From Propionibacteriaceae bacterium (GTDB lineage Bacteria; Actinomycetota; Actinomycetes; Propionibacteriales; Propionibacteriaceae), in assembly GCA_017882685.1 (NCBI GenBank), contig JADGPA010000106.1:1-37127 (forward strand): a stretch of DNA of 37,127 bases, given 5' to 3'. Every line of letters starts with the position of its first letter. The first letter of the stretch is position 1. Shown in pieces: positions 1-7,944 of the stretch. The position numbers and the translations under genes are program-made. The notes beneath the pieces were generated by a model, which worked only from the letters and a program-made list of their open reading frames with translations, was not told where the DNA came from and ran no database searches.

Positions 1-888
1 CCGAAGCGGGACGAGTTCCCCTACGCGATCCGCCAGGTGTCCGAGGCTCTCGGCTCCAACGGCTCCACGTCGATGGGTTCGGTGTGCGCATCGACCCTTG
101 CCCTGCTGAACTCGGGTGTGCCGCTGAAGTCGCCGGTTGCCGGTATCGCCATGGGCCTGATGAGCGAAGAGATCGACGGACAGACCAAGTACGTCGCCCT
201 GACCGACATCCTTGGCGCTGAGGACGCCCTCGGCGACATGGACTTCAAGGTCGCCGGGACGAAGGACTTCGTGACCGCCCTTCAGCTGGACACCAAGCTC
301 ACCGGCATTCCCGCCGAGGTGCTGGCCGGTGCACTGCTCCAGGCCCGTGACGCGCGGCACACCATCCTCGAGGTGATGGCCGAGGCCATCGACATCCCCG
401 ACGAGATGAGCCCGTACGCCCCGCGGATCATCACGGTCCGCATCCCTGTCGACAAGATCGGCGAGATCATCGGCCCGAAGGGCAAGATGATCAACCAGAT
501 CCAGGATGACACCGGCGCGAACATCTCCATCGAGGACGACGGCACCATCTATATCGGTGCCGACAACGGTGAAGCAGCCGAGGCCGCCCGGGCGATCATC
601 AACGCCATCGCCAACCCGACGATGCCGGAGAAGGGCGAGCGCTACCTGGGCACGGTCGTGAAGATCATGCCGTTCGGTGCGTTCATCTCCCTGTTGCCCG
701 GCAAGGACGGCCTGCTGCACATCTACAAGCTGCGTCCGCTCGCCGGCGGCGCCCGCGTGGAGAACGTGGAGGACGTCGTCAGCGTCGGCCAGAAGATCCA
801 GGTGGAGATCTCCGAGATCGACGAGAAGGGCAAGCTGTCCCTGATCCCGGTCGTCGAGGAGAAGGAAGCTGCTCCGGCCGAAGCCTGA
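1..888 (+). CDS. pnp: Polyribonucleotide nucleotidyltransferase (PNPase), 3' part
   Basis: The gene enters from the left edge in frame 1; about 295 C-terminal residues are visible. PNPase degrades RNA 3'-to-5' by phosphorolysis. The visible part covers the end of the second RNase PH-like domain ([15 protein letters not shown], then VAGIAMGL), a KH domain with the GxxG-type loop IIGPKGKMI near bases 466-490, and a C-terminal S1 domain ([27 protein letters not shown]). The S1 strand reads [11 protein letters not shown], where most family members have HIS at this point, so a Tyr replaces the usual Ser. The reading frame ends in a short acidic tail, [11 protein letters not shown] strong hairpin terminator follows 16 bases after the stop. 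Family assignment is secure; only the start is missing. Confidence 0.97.
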   Translation, partial: PKRDEFPYAIRQVSEALGSNGSTSMGSVCASTLALLNSGVPLKSPVAGIAMGLMSEEIDGQTKYVALTDILGAEDALGDMDFKVAGTKDFVTALQLDTKLTGIPAEVLAGALLQARDARHTILEVMAEAIDIPDEMSPYAPRIITVRIPVDKIGEIIGPKGKMINQIQDDTGANISIEDDGTIYIGADNGEAAEAARAIINAIANPTMPEKGERYLGTVVKIMPFGAFISLLPGKDGLLHIYKLRPLAGGARVENVEDVVSVGQKIQVEISEIDEKGKLSLIPVVEEKEAAPAEA

Positions 889-903
889 GCCTGATTGCCG
901 AAG

Positions 904-938
904 AACCGGCGTCCCGCGTTGTGCGGGGCGCCGGTTTT
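904..938 (+). terminator. Rho-independent-type terminator of pnp
   Basis: A 14-bp stem (904-917 with 923-936, one G-U pair at 912/928) closes a five-base loop, GTTGT, and runs into TTTT at 935-938. It lies just after the pnp stop and before a separately controlled sigma factor gene. Confidence 0.85.
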
Positions 939-947
939 GCATCCGCG

Positions 948-966
948 GGTCGAGCCTATCGAGACC
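948..966. repeat. Dispersed intergenic repeat, copy 1
   Basis: The 19 bases GGTCGAGCCTATCGAGACC are, in reverse complement, identical at 18 of 19 positions to bases 23536-23554. CGGGTC at 946-951 can also pair with GACCCG at 963-968. Both copies are intergenic, one before the sigma factor and one before the amidohydrolase. Short repeats of this look are common in high-GC Actinobacteria; the function is unknown. Confidence 0.55.
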
Positions 967-1040
967 CGCTGGTTGAACCGTCGTTGATCCGAGCCAAGGA
1001 GATCCATGGAGCGCACACGACCCCGGCCTTCGGCACCCCG

Positions 1041-1074
1041 CAACCTTTCGTCGGCCCCCGTTCGTTCTAGAGGT
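1041..1074 (+). promoter_or_regulatory. Candidate ECF-type, possibly autoregulatory promoter of the sigma gene
   Basis: CAACC at 1041-1045, then 17 bases, then CGTTCT at 1063-1068, ends seven bases before ATG 1075. The AAC-type -35 and CGT-type -10 are the usual style of ECF sigma promoters. If it is used, transcription would begin at or next to the ATG and the mRNA would be leaderless. This is read by eye, not by a scored matrix. Confidence 0.45.
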
Positions 1075-1578
1075 ATGAGCACACCATCAGCGTCCGAGAT
1101 CGAATTCTCGGCGTTCGTCGACTCGGCCGGCGGCTCCCTGGTCAGGACGGCGACCATGCTCACAGGGAATCGGGACACAGCCCAGGACCTCCTGCAGGAG
1201 GCACTGGTGCGGGTGTACCTGAACTGGCACAAGATCGTGCCGGGCGCCGCGCGCGCCTACACCCGCCGGGTCATGGGCAATCTGGCCACGGACTGGTGGC
1301 GGCGCGGACGCTGGGAGGCGGTGGGCACCGTCCCCGAGAGACCGGGCGCATCGGCCACGGCAGCCGTGGACGACGACGACGAGTTCCTGCGTCATCTGGC
1401 AGGGCTCGCTCCGCGGGAACGCGCCGTTCTGGTGCTGCGCTTCCACGCCGACCTGACCGAGCGGGAGATCGCAGAGGAACTGCGACTCCCTCTGGGCACG
1501 GTCAAATCCCTCGCCTCACGCGCGCTGGCCAAGCTGCGCGCCAAGGACACCTCTTCAACCTCGTGGAGCAGGCCATGA
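1075..1578 (+). CDS. SigE-family ECF RNA polymerase sigma factor
   Basis: This 167-residue protein has sigma region 2 at about residues 10-75 (FSAFVDSAGGSLVRTATMLTGNRD, then QDLLQEALVRVYLNW and ARAYTRRVMGNLATDWWRR). Region 4 is at about residues 105-160 (LAGLAPRERAVLVLRFHADLTEREIAEELRLPLGTVKSLASRALAKL), a clear helix-turn-helix. The pattern matches the actinobacterial SigE-like family of about 165 residues. ATG 1075 is preferred because conservation starts right after it and an ECF-like promoter lies at 1041-1068. An in-frame ATG at 1006 has a good ribosome site (AAGGAG at 996-1001) and would add 23 unconserved residues. The stop overlaps the next ATG (ATGA), so the two genes are probably co-translated. 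The regulon is unknown. Confidence 0.92.
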   Translation: MSTPSASEIEFSAFVDSAGGSLVRTATMLTGNRDTAQDLLQEALVRVYLNWHKIVPGAARAYTRRVMGNLATDWWRRGRWEAVGTVPERPGASATAAVDDDDEFLRHLAGLAPRERAVLVLRFHADLTEREIAEELRLPLGTVKSLASRALAKLRAKDTSSTSWSRP

Positions 1579-2792
1579 ACACTTCCTTCGAAGAATCCGT
1601 GCGTGCTCGCATGGAGAGCCTCACGGCGTCCCCGCCCCCGGCGGGCCTCGCTTCCCGTGCGGTCCGGGTCGCCCAGCGTCGCCGGTGGCTTCGGGCCCTT
1701 GCGCTGGTCGCCGGTCTTGCGGTCGTGGCGGTGTGGGTGCTGCTCACCTGGCGGCCGCCGGCCCTGTCTGCGGTACCCGAGGTCGGCGTTGACCCCATGG
1801 GTACGCCAGTGGCGGCCACGGTGATCGATGTCAGCGCCTGGCCGACGGCTGACTTCGCTGATCCCACCGGTGGCGCCCAATGCTCGATGTCGGCCGATGG
1901 TGTGAGGTGCCAGCCGTTCACGACCGTCGCCCTTCCGCCCAAGAATGCGTGCTCCGGGCTGATGGTCGTCCCCGTTCTCGGAAAGGAGGCCTCGTCCTGG
2001 TCGTGCGCCATGGAGATGGTCGCCCTTCCCACCCCGGACAGCCCGACGATCGACTGGGCGAAGGGCCGCGGTTACCCCGTCGTGCCGACCCCGGAGGGCG
2101 GCGACTACCGGTGGCAGACGCTGCCGGTCGGGGTCACGCTCATCAGGGGATCGCTGTCATGTCACACCGACGGCCGCGGCATCGCCTGCGTGCGCGGTGA
2201 TCGGAGCCTGGCCCTCACGTCGTCGGCGACCACCTTCACCGGACCGCATCCGGAGATGCCCACAGGGGCGGTGCACGACCCCACGGTGAGCATCACCGGC
2301 GTCGGCGCCCTGACCGTCGGCATGATGGCGCAACAGGCGAAGGACGCAGGCCTGATGCTCGCCAACCCGACCTACGGTCGTGAGAGCCGACAGATGAGCG
2401 ATGCCTTCCTTCAGGGCTACGACGGGGTCAACGTGGATTGGGCGAACGGCCCCACCCTGCGCGGGATCGTGATCAAGAATCGGACCGAGTACGTCACCGC
2501 AGAGCGGGCGCGCATCGGGACGACTCTGGCCAAGCTGCGGGAGCAGTACGGCAACCTTCTGGTCGAACTGCCCCGGACCACAGCCAACTTCGACGACCTC
2601 ACGCTCGAGTCGGCACTGGGTGTCGGCTACGGCGACTCTGTACCCGTCCTGCGGGAGGGGAATCGCTACCTCGCCTTCCCGATCCTTCGCGACGCGACCG
2701 ACCGGGAGCCTGGCACCAGGACCGGAGTGGTGAGCGAGATCCTGATCGGCACGATCAACGCCAAGGGACAGTTGGTGGTCCCCACCGGCTGA
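1575..2792 (+). CDS. One-pass membrane protein, probable sensor or anti-sigma partner
   Basis: The 405-residue protein has a short basic cytoplasmic part (residues 1-39), one membrane helix (about 40-58) and a large outside domain. There is no His-x3-Cys-x2-Cys zinc motif typical of classical anti-sigma factors. Six cysteines lie in the outside domain, in two similar blocks (CSMSADGVRC and CHTDGRGIAC) plus two singles, which suggests disulfides. The first block resembles the C-x(8)-C segments of small secreted actinobacterial proteins of the DUF6636 kind; this is a weak, by-eye resemblance. The start overlaps the sigma stop by four bases, so co-expression is strongly implied. Holding the sigma factor at the membrane is inferred from this coupling. 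No family is recognised with confidence. Confidence 0.8.
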   Translation: MNTSFEESVRARMESLTASPPPAGLASRAVRVAQRRRWLRALALVAGLAVVAVWVLLTWRPPALSAVPEVGVDPMGTPVAATVIDVSAWPTADFADPTGGAQCSMSADGVRCQPFTTVALPPKNACSGLMVVPVLGKEASSWSCAMEMVALPTPDSPTIDWAKGRGYPVVPTPEGGDYRWQTLPVGVTLIRGSLSCHTDGRGIACVRGDRSLALTSSATTFTGPHPEMPTGAVHDPTVSITGVGALTVGMMAQQAKDAGLMLANPTYGRESRQMSDAFLQGYDGVNVDWANGPTLRGIVIKNRTEYVTAERARIGTTLAKLREQYGNLLVELPRTTANFDDLTLESALGVGYGDSVPVLREGNRYLAFPILRDATDREPGTRTGVVSEILIGTINAKGQLVVPTG

Positions 2793-3593
<801 letters not shown>

Positions 3594-3595
3594 CG

Positions 3596-4288
3596 ATGCG
3601 CAGGGGGCTGGTCTGGACGCTCGTCGTCCTGCTCGTGCTGGCCACAGGCGGGTACTTCGGCGACAACCTGATACGCAGCTACGCCCAGGACCGGGCTGTC
3701 GAGGCGGTTGGCTCCTACGTCGGCGGCGGCAGGGTCACCGTCCAGCTCGGCGGCACGCCGTTCTTCCCTGCGTTGATCACCCGCTCCGTGCCGAACTCCC
3801 ACGTCGAGGTGGCGACACTGCCGCTGGAGATCACCGGGCACAAGGTGCACCTGACCGACGTCGTCGCGGACACCGGCACGGTAGCCCTCGGCGCCAGCGA
3901 GGTGAGCGTCGCAACAATGACCGCATCGGCCGTCCTCAGCTACGCCGACCTGTCGAAGATCGCCGACCTGCCGATCAGCTACGCCAAGGACGGCAGGCTG
4001 GAGTTGCGCTACACCCGGCAACTCTTCGGTCGTGACCTGAACCTCGCGGTCTCTGCGCTCCCCAAGCTCGATGCCGAGAAGCAGCTCATCCGGATCACAC
4101 AGCCCAGACTGGACCTGGCAGGCAACGAGTCCAGCGACATCGTCCTCACCCAGGACCAGCTGGATTCGATCGTCGAACCGATCAAGGTGCAGCTGGATCA
4201 CGGCCTGCGCCTGACCAGCATCAGCCCGGGGGAGGGTGGGATCGCTGTGGGCGTCGCAGGGGCGAACGTCAGGGTACCGATTCCCTGA
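3596..4288 (+). CDS. LmeA-like DUF2993 family protein, membrane-anchored or secreted
   Basis: The 230-residue protein begins with a basic stretch and a hydrophobic helix (about residues 4-20, VWTLVVLLVLATGGYF), a signal peptide or anchor. The rest looks like DUF2993: GGTPFFPALITRSVPNSHVEVATLPLEITG early, a central beta-rich part, and a final GIAVGVAGANVRVPIP. The mycobacterial member LmeA acts in lipomannan elongation outside the membrane, so a cell-envelope glycolipid role is possible. The ATG lies two bases after the dapB stop, so the two are almost surely co-transcribed. It converges on the reverse-strand acetyltransferase, which ends 14 bases away. Confidence 0.75.
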   Translation: MRRGLVWTLVVLLVLATGGYFGDNLIRSYAQDRAVEAVGSYVGGGRVTVQLGGTPFFPALITRSVPNSHVEVATLPLEITGHKVHLTDVVADTGTVALGASEVSVATMTASAVLSYADLSKIADLPISYAKDGRLELRYTRQLFGRDLNLAVSALPKLDAEKQLIRITQPRLDLAGNESSDIVLTQDQLDSIVEPIKVQLDHGLRLTSISPGEGGIAVGVAGANVRVPIP

Positions 4289-4302
4289 GGATGCGGCGAC
4301 GC

Positions 4303-4836
4303 TCAGCCGATCGCGGTGTGCAGTCGCACCAGCTTGAGGCTCGGACCGCCCTCGGTGGCTGCCACCTCGGTATGCGCGCCGTCGGCCGCCCATCCTGCCT
4401 CGGTGAGGAACCCCCGCAGCCCATCGTCGGTGGCGTGCACCCACCAGGTCGCCCGGACGAAGGCGTCCGCACGCAGGGTGTCAACGCAGGCGTTCAGCAG
4501 CCGCGAACCATGGCCCCGTCGCTGGGCCTGCGGGTCGACGACGAACTCGGCCACCACGCCGTCCTCGCCGGCTTCGGCGTCCGGGTCGTCGGACGGCCCA
4601 ACGGCCGCGAACCCCACCACGCGATCGTCACCGACGGCCACCAGCACGCGGAACTGCGCCAGCGGTGGACGCAGGATGGCCTGCTGCCAGCGCTCGGTCA
4701 TGGTCGCGAGGTCGACGCCGGCGAGCACCTCGTCGGCCACGTCGGGTGGCAGGGTCTGCGTCCAGCCCCGGCGTTGAATTGCCGAGATGCTCGCAGCTTC
4801 TGTCGGCAGGGCAAGGCGGACGGAATCGGCGATCAC
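4303..4836 (-). CDS. GNAT family N-acetyltransferase
   Basis: The 177-residue protein has the GNAT fold. VLVAVGDDRVVGFAAVGP gives the central strands, VVAEFVVDPQAQRRGHGSRLLNACVDTL is the acetyl-CoA site with the R/Q-x-x-G-x-G/A loop, and RGFLTEAGWAADG is the usual late motif. The substrate cannot be told. GTG 4836 is chosen over an upstream ATG at 4941 because conservation begins there (VIADSVRLALPTEAAS) and a TACAGT box ends six bases before it, typical of a leaderless actinobacterial mRNA. It faces away from rnj and converges on the LmeA-like gene. It is the only reverse-strand gene in the first 24 kb. Confidence 0.85.
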   Translation of the reverse strand: MIADSVRLALPTEAASISAIQRRGWTQTLPPDVADEVLAGVDLATMTERWQQAILRPPLAQFRVLVAVGDDRVVGFAAVGPSDDPDAEAGEDGVVAEFVVDPQAQRRGHGSRLLNACVDTLRADAFVRATWWVHATDDGLRGFLTEAGWAADGAHTEVAATEGGPSLKLVRLHTAIG

Positions 4837-4848
4837 CGCGCCACTGTA
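4837..4848 (-). promoter_or_regulatory. Leaderless promoter of the GNAT gene
   Basis: On the reverse strand, TACAGT (4848-4843) is followed by six bases and then GTG 4836. No ribosome site is visible, which fits a leaderless transcript. No clear -35 is seen. Confidence 0.45.
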
Positions 4849-4962
4849 CCCACCGGTGCGAAGGTCGCTGGAGTCCCGGAGTTCGAGCGCCTTCGCTAGT
4901 GCAGGCCCGGCGTCGTCTGTTCCTCGCGGTTCGTTCCTCACCGCTCGTCGAGAGGCCTCGGC

Positions 4963-4984
4963 TTGAACCGCTGACGCGGTTCAA
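4963..4984. repeat. Perfect 9-bp inverted repeat upstream of rnj
   Basis: TTGAACCGC (4963-4971) and GCGGTTCAA (4976-4984) are perfect complements around TGAC. The right arm ends 12 bases before the rnj -10 box, so it covers the place where a -35 would be. It could be an operator. It has no T-run, so a terminator is less likely. Confidence 0.6.
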
Positions 4985-4996
4985 GTCTTCGTCCTC

Positions 4997-5008
4997 TAGG
5001 TTGGGCCC
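4997..5008 (+). promoter_or_regulatory. Leaderless promoter of rnj
   Basis: TAGGTT at 4997-5002 ends six bases before GTG 5009, the usual distance from a -10 box to the first transcribed base. No ribosome site precedes the GTG. Confidence 0.5.
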
Positions 5009-6691
5009 GTGCGAGAAAGCCTGAAGACCCCGCCGGCTCTGGCCAGGGATACGCTGCGGATCACTCCGCTGGGCGGCCTTGGAGACGTCGGACGCAACAT
5101 GACCTCCTTCGAAATCAACAGCGACCTGCTCTTCGTCGACTGCGGGGTGCTGTTCCCCTCCGACGACCAGCCCGGGGTCGACCTGATCCTTCCCGGCCTT
5201 CACCTGGTGGAGGACCGGCTCTCAGAGGTGAAGGCGCTCGTGCTCACCCATGGCCACGAGGACCACATCGGTGCCGTGCCCTACCTCCTGCGCCGCCGCA
5301 GCAACATCCCGGTCTTCGGCTCCCGGCTGACGCTGGCCCTTGTGCGCGAGAAGCTGCGTGAGCACCGCATCCGCGACGTCGACTTTCGAGAGGTGGCCGA
5401 GGGCGACCGGCTCGCCATCGGCGAGTTCGACCTCGAGTTCCTTGCGGTCAACCACTCCATCCCCGATGCCCTCGCTGTCATCCTGCGCACGCCGGGGGGC
5501 ACCGTCCTGCACACCGGTGACTTCAAGATGGACCAGCTGCCCCTGGACGGCCGGCTCACCGACCTGCGCGGCTTCGCCCGGCTGGGCGATGAGGGCCTCG
5601 ACCTGTTCATGGCCGACTCCACCAACGCGGAGACCCCCGGCTTCACCGCCCATGAGCGCGACATCGAACCGGCCATGGAGAGGGTCTTCGCAAACGCGAA
5701 GCAGAAGCTGATCGTCGCGTGCTTCGCCTCGCACGTGCACCGCGTACAGCAGGTGATGGACGCCGCCGTCCGGCATCGCCGCAAGGTGGTCTACGTCGGA
5801 CGGTCCATGGTGCGGAACATGGGCGTGGCAAGGGAACTCGGTTACCTGCGCGTGCCCGAGAACACGCTGATCGACCTCAAGCAGATCGACAACTACCGCG
5901 ACGACGAGGTGGTGATCATCTCCACCGGGTCGCAGGGTGAGCCCCTGAGTGCGCTTTCGCGGATCTCCAACCACGAGCATCCGGTGGTCACCGCCGGCCC
6001 CGGCGACGTCGTGCTGCTGGCGTCCTCACTGATCCCCGGCAACGAGAACTCCGTCTACCGGGTGATCAACGGCCTGTCCCGCAACGGCGTCAACGTCGTG
6101 CACAAGGGCAACGCGCTGGTGCACGTCTCCGGGCACGCGAGCGCCGGGGAGCTGCTCTACTGCTACAACCTGCTGAAGCCCAAGAACGCCCTGCCCGTCC
6201 ATGGTGAGGTGCGCCACCTCATCGCCAACGCCAAGCTCGCGGTCGCCACCGGGGTGCCGGAGAAGCGGGCGCTGGTGGTCGAGGACGGCGCCGTGATCGA
6301 CCTGGCCAACGGCAAGGCCCGGGTGGTCGGCCAGCTCGAGTGCGGCTACATCTTTGTCGACGGGCTCACCGAGGGCGAGATCGGCGACACCGAGCTCACC
6401 GACCGCAAGATCCTCGGCGAGGAGGGCTTCATCTCCGTCGTCGCCGTGGTGAATCTGCACTCCGGCAAGCTGGTCAGCGGACCCGACATCCACGCGCGCG
6501 GCTTCGCCGACGACGACACTGTCTTCGACGTCATCCGGCCCGAGCTGGTGAACGTGATCGAGAAGGCGCTGGCCGACGGGGTGGAGGACACCTTCCAGCT
6601 GCAGCAGCAGGTGCGCCGCACGCTCGGACGCTGGGTGAACAACAACTTCCGTCGCCGTCCGATGATCCTGCCGATCGTTGTGGCCACCTGA
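5009..6691 (+). CDS. rnj: Ribonuclease J
   Basis: RNase J is a metallo-beta-lactamase nuclease with 5'-to-3' exo- and endonuclease activity on RNA. The 560-residue length is typical. The zinc motif HGHEDH is at residues 81-86 (LTHGHEDHIGAVPYLL). Further metal and beta-CASP motifs are HTGDFKMDQ, DSTNAETPGFT, STGSQGEP and the late PVHGEVRHL. The C-terminal part (LVSGPDIHARGFADDD and on) is the family C domain. The start is GTG 5009, directly preceded by a TAGGTT box. With pnp upstream and rnc downstream, the window carries three major actinobacterial RNases. Confidence 0.97.
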   Translation: MRESLKTPPALARDTLRITPLGGLGDVGRNMTSFEINSDLLFVDCGVLFPSDDQPGVDLILPGLHLVEDRLSEVKALVLTHGHEDHIGAVPYLLRRRSNIPVFGSRLTLALVREKLREHRIRDVDFREVAEGDRLAIGEFDLEFLAVNHSIPDALAVILRTPGGTVLHTGDFKMDQLPLDGRLTDLRGFARLGDEGLDLFMADSTNAETPGFTAHERDIEPAMERVFANAKQKLIVACFASHVHRVQQVMDAAVRHRRKVVYVGRSMVRNMGVARELGYLRVPENTLIDLKQIDNYRDDEVVIISTGSQGEPLSALSRISNHEHPVVTAGPGDVVLLASSLIPGNENSVYRVINGLSRNGVNVVHKGNALVHVSGHASAGELLYCYNLLKPKNALPVHGEVRHLIANAKLAVATGVPEKRALVVEDGAVIDLANGKARVVGQLECGYIFVDGLTEGEIGDTELTDRKILGEEGFISVVAVVNLHSGKLVSGPDIHARGFADDDTVFDVIRPELVNVIEKALADGVEDTFQLQQQVRRTLGRWVNNNFRRRPMILPIVVAT

Positions 6692-6719
6692 CGATTGGCG
6701 GGCGTGGCGCCGATTCAGG

Positions 6720-6757
6720 TATCGTAGGCAGGTCCCCGATCGGGGGCCGATACTTTT
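6720..6757 (+). promoter_or_regulatory. rpmB promoter region and leader hairpin, or rnj terminator
   Basis: A possible -10 box, TATCGT, is at 6720-6725. A 7-bp stem, GGTCCCC (6731-6737) with GGGGGCC (6742-6748, one G-U), has loop GATC and is followed by GATACTTTT. It lies 40 bases after the rnj stop, so it may terminate rnj. It would also be at the very 5' end of the rpmB mRNA if the -10 box is right. The two readings cannot be separated here. Confidence 0.4.
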
Positions 6758-6806
6758 CCGGGCGCTCTGATGTGCCTGATCTTGCGAGACAACAAGGAGT
6801 ACTCCG

Positions 6807-6992
6807 GTGGCTGCCGTCTGTGACATCTGCGCCAAGGGTCCGGGTTTCGGGCACAACGTGCCCTGGTCGAAGAAGAAGACCAACCGGCGCTGGAACCCGA
6901 ACATCCAGCGCGTCCGCGCCGTCGTCGAGGGCGCTCCCAAGCGCCTCAACGTATGCACCTCCTGCCTGAAGGCCGGCCGCGTCACGCGCTGA
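6807..6992 (+). CDS. rpmB: 50S ribosomal protein L28
   Basis: A complete 61-residue L28. It keeps two Cys pairs, CDIC (residues 5-8) and CTSC (50-53), so it is the zinc-binding form. Many Actinobacteria also have a Cys-less copy under zinc control elsewhere. The GTG start has AAGGAG at 6794-6799, a good ribosome site. It is followed by a terminator and appears to be a single-gene unit. Confidence 0.97.
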   Translation: MAAVCDICAKGPGFGHNVPWSKKKTNRRWNPNIQRVRAVVEGAPKRLNVCTSCLKAGRVTR

Positions 6993-7002
6993 CCTCCGTT
7001 GC

Positions 7003-7030
7003 AGAGACCCGCTCCTGAGCGGGTCTCTTT
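7003..7030 (+). terminator. Rho-independent-type terminator of rpmB
   Basis: An 11-bp perfect stem, AGAGACCCGCT (7003-7013) with AGCGGGTCTCT (7018-7028), has a four-base loop CCTG and ends in TTT. It lies 10 bases after the rpmB stop. Confidence 0.9.
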
Positions 7031-7063
7031 GCATGTCCGGGTGCGGTGATGTGCAAGCATCGT

Positions 7064-7355
7064 GTGGTGACCAGGCCCACAGCCGAAGACCCGGAGCCGG
7101 AGGGCTTTCCCGCCCTGGTTCGAGCTGCGGAGGACGGGCGGCGCAGAACCTGCCGGGCTGGTCTCGGGAGGCTCTCTCGGCGCTGTCGGCCTCCTCACGG
7201 CGTTGGTTGCACTGCTGCTGTTCGGCGTCTCGGGAGCCCTCGGATCCTGGCGAGCCGAAGCCCTCATCGCTGTTGTTCTCGCGGTGGTCTCCCTCACGGC
7301 CATGGTGGTGGGCTCCACCAGGTTCAGGCGCGAGGACCTTGGCGGGCGGTCGTGA
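7064..7355 (+). pseudogene. Frameshifted small two-helix membrane protein gene
   Basis: A start at GTG 7064 or 7067 opens frame 2 (VTRPTAEDPEPEGFPALVRAAEDGR). After about base 7140 the protein-like signal moves to frame 3 (AGLVSGGSLGAVGLLTALVALL and on) and ends at TGA 7353-7355. Removing one base near 7137-7146 gives a continuous product of about 95 residues with an acidic N-terminus, two membrane helices and a basic tail (STRFRREDLGGRS). Frame 3 alone has no ATG, GTG or TTG before the first helix. AAGCAT just upstream resembles the leaderless promoter boxes elsewhere here. It may be a real frameshift or a sequencing error. No family is recognised. Confidence 0.55.
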
Positions 7356-7434
7356 GGGATCGGGCAGCCTCCCCACGAGCGCGCGTCCGGTCACGGCGGA
7401 CCCGGCGTTGCCCCGCTCGTGCGAGCATGGGCTG

Positions 7435-7884
7435 GTGAGCCACAACCGGGACCAGGACGACTTCCTGGGCTGGGCGCCGGCGGAGCCACTGGAGTGGGAG
7501 CCGGAAGCCTCGAGCTGGGAGCCACGACGGAAGGCCCCGGTCGCCCCGCAGGCGCCGCAACCTGCGTCTGCTGAGCCGGTCGGGGCGCGGCCGCCTAGCG
7601 GATGGACGACACAGCCCCGGCAACAGACGACGGCGCCCCGTCCGCAGACCTACCGCGCACCTCAGCCCCCGCCTCCGGCCCGGGCCGGGACCCCAGCGCG
7701 ACGTCAGGCCGCGGGTCCGTTGTTAGGCATAACAGCCATCGCTGCCGGCTTCATGCTGCTCTTTACCGTCTCCACCCTGCTCAAGGAACTGTTCGGTGGC
7801 AGCGCCCTTGGCCCTGTGCCGGTCTTCACCGGAATCGGGACGCTGATGCTCGCGCGGGCTGCCTGGGCGATGCGCCCGCGCTAG
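7435..7884 (+). CDS. Hypothetical proline-rich membrane protein
   Basis: The 149-residue protein starts with an acidic, Trp-rich stretch (DDFLGWAPAEPLEWEPEASSWEP). A Pro/Ala/Gln-rich, probably disordered region follows to about residue 95, then two membrane helices (GPLLGITAIAAGFMLLFTVSTLL and VPVFTGIGTLMLARAAWAM). GTG 7435 is chosen because the sequence in front of it in the same frame is a low-quality translation of the neighbouring gene. GAGCAT at 7422-7427 lies seven bases before the GTG and may be a leaderless -10 box. No family is recognised. It sits next to another small two-helix membrane gene. Confidence 0.65.
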   Translation: MSHNRDQDDFLGWAPAEPLEWEPEASSWEPRRKAPVAPQAPQPASAEPVGARPPSGWTTQPRQQTTAPRPQTYRAPQPPPPARAGTPARRQAAGPLLGITAIAAGFMLLFTVSTLLKELFGGSALGPVPVFTGIGTLMLARAAWAMRPR

Positions 7885-7930
7885 GCCGCCAGCTGAACGT
7901 GTCGTGGCCCGGCCTGTCGGCGCCACCGCA

Positions 7931-7944
7931 TAGTCTGAGTCACC
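7931..7944 (+). promoter_or_regulatory. Leaderless or near-leaderless promoter of recG
   Basis: TAGTCT at 7931-7936 ends eight bases before GTG 7945. The same hexamer is used in front of rsmD. No ribosome site is seen. Confidence 0.45.

Noticed and set aside
4961-4990. GCGGTTCAAGTC looks like a tRNA T-arm.
   Set aside because: No acceptor stem, D-arm or anticodon arm can be built around it. The bases are explained by the TTGAACCGC/GCGGTTCAA palindrome.
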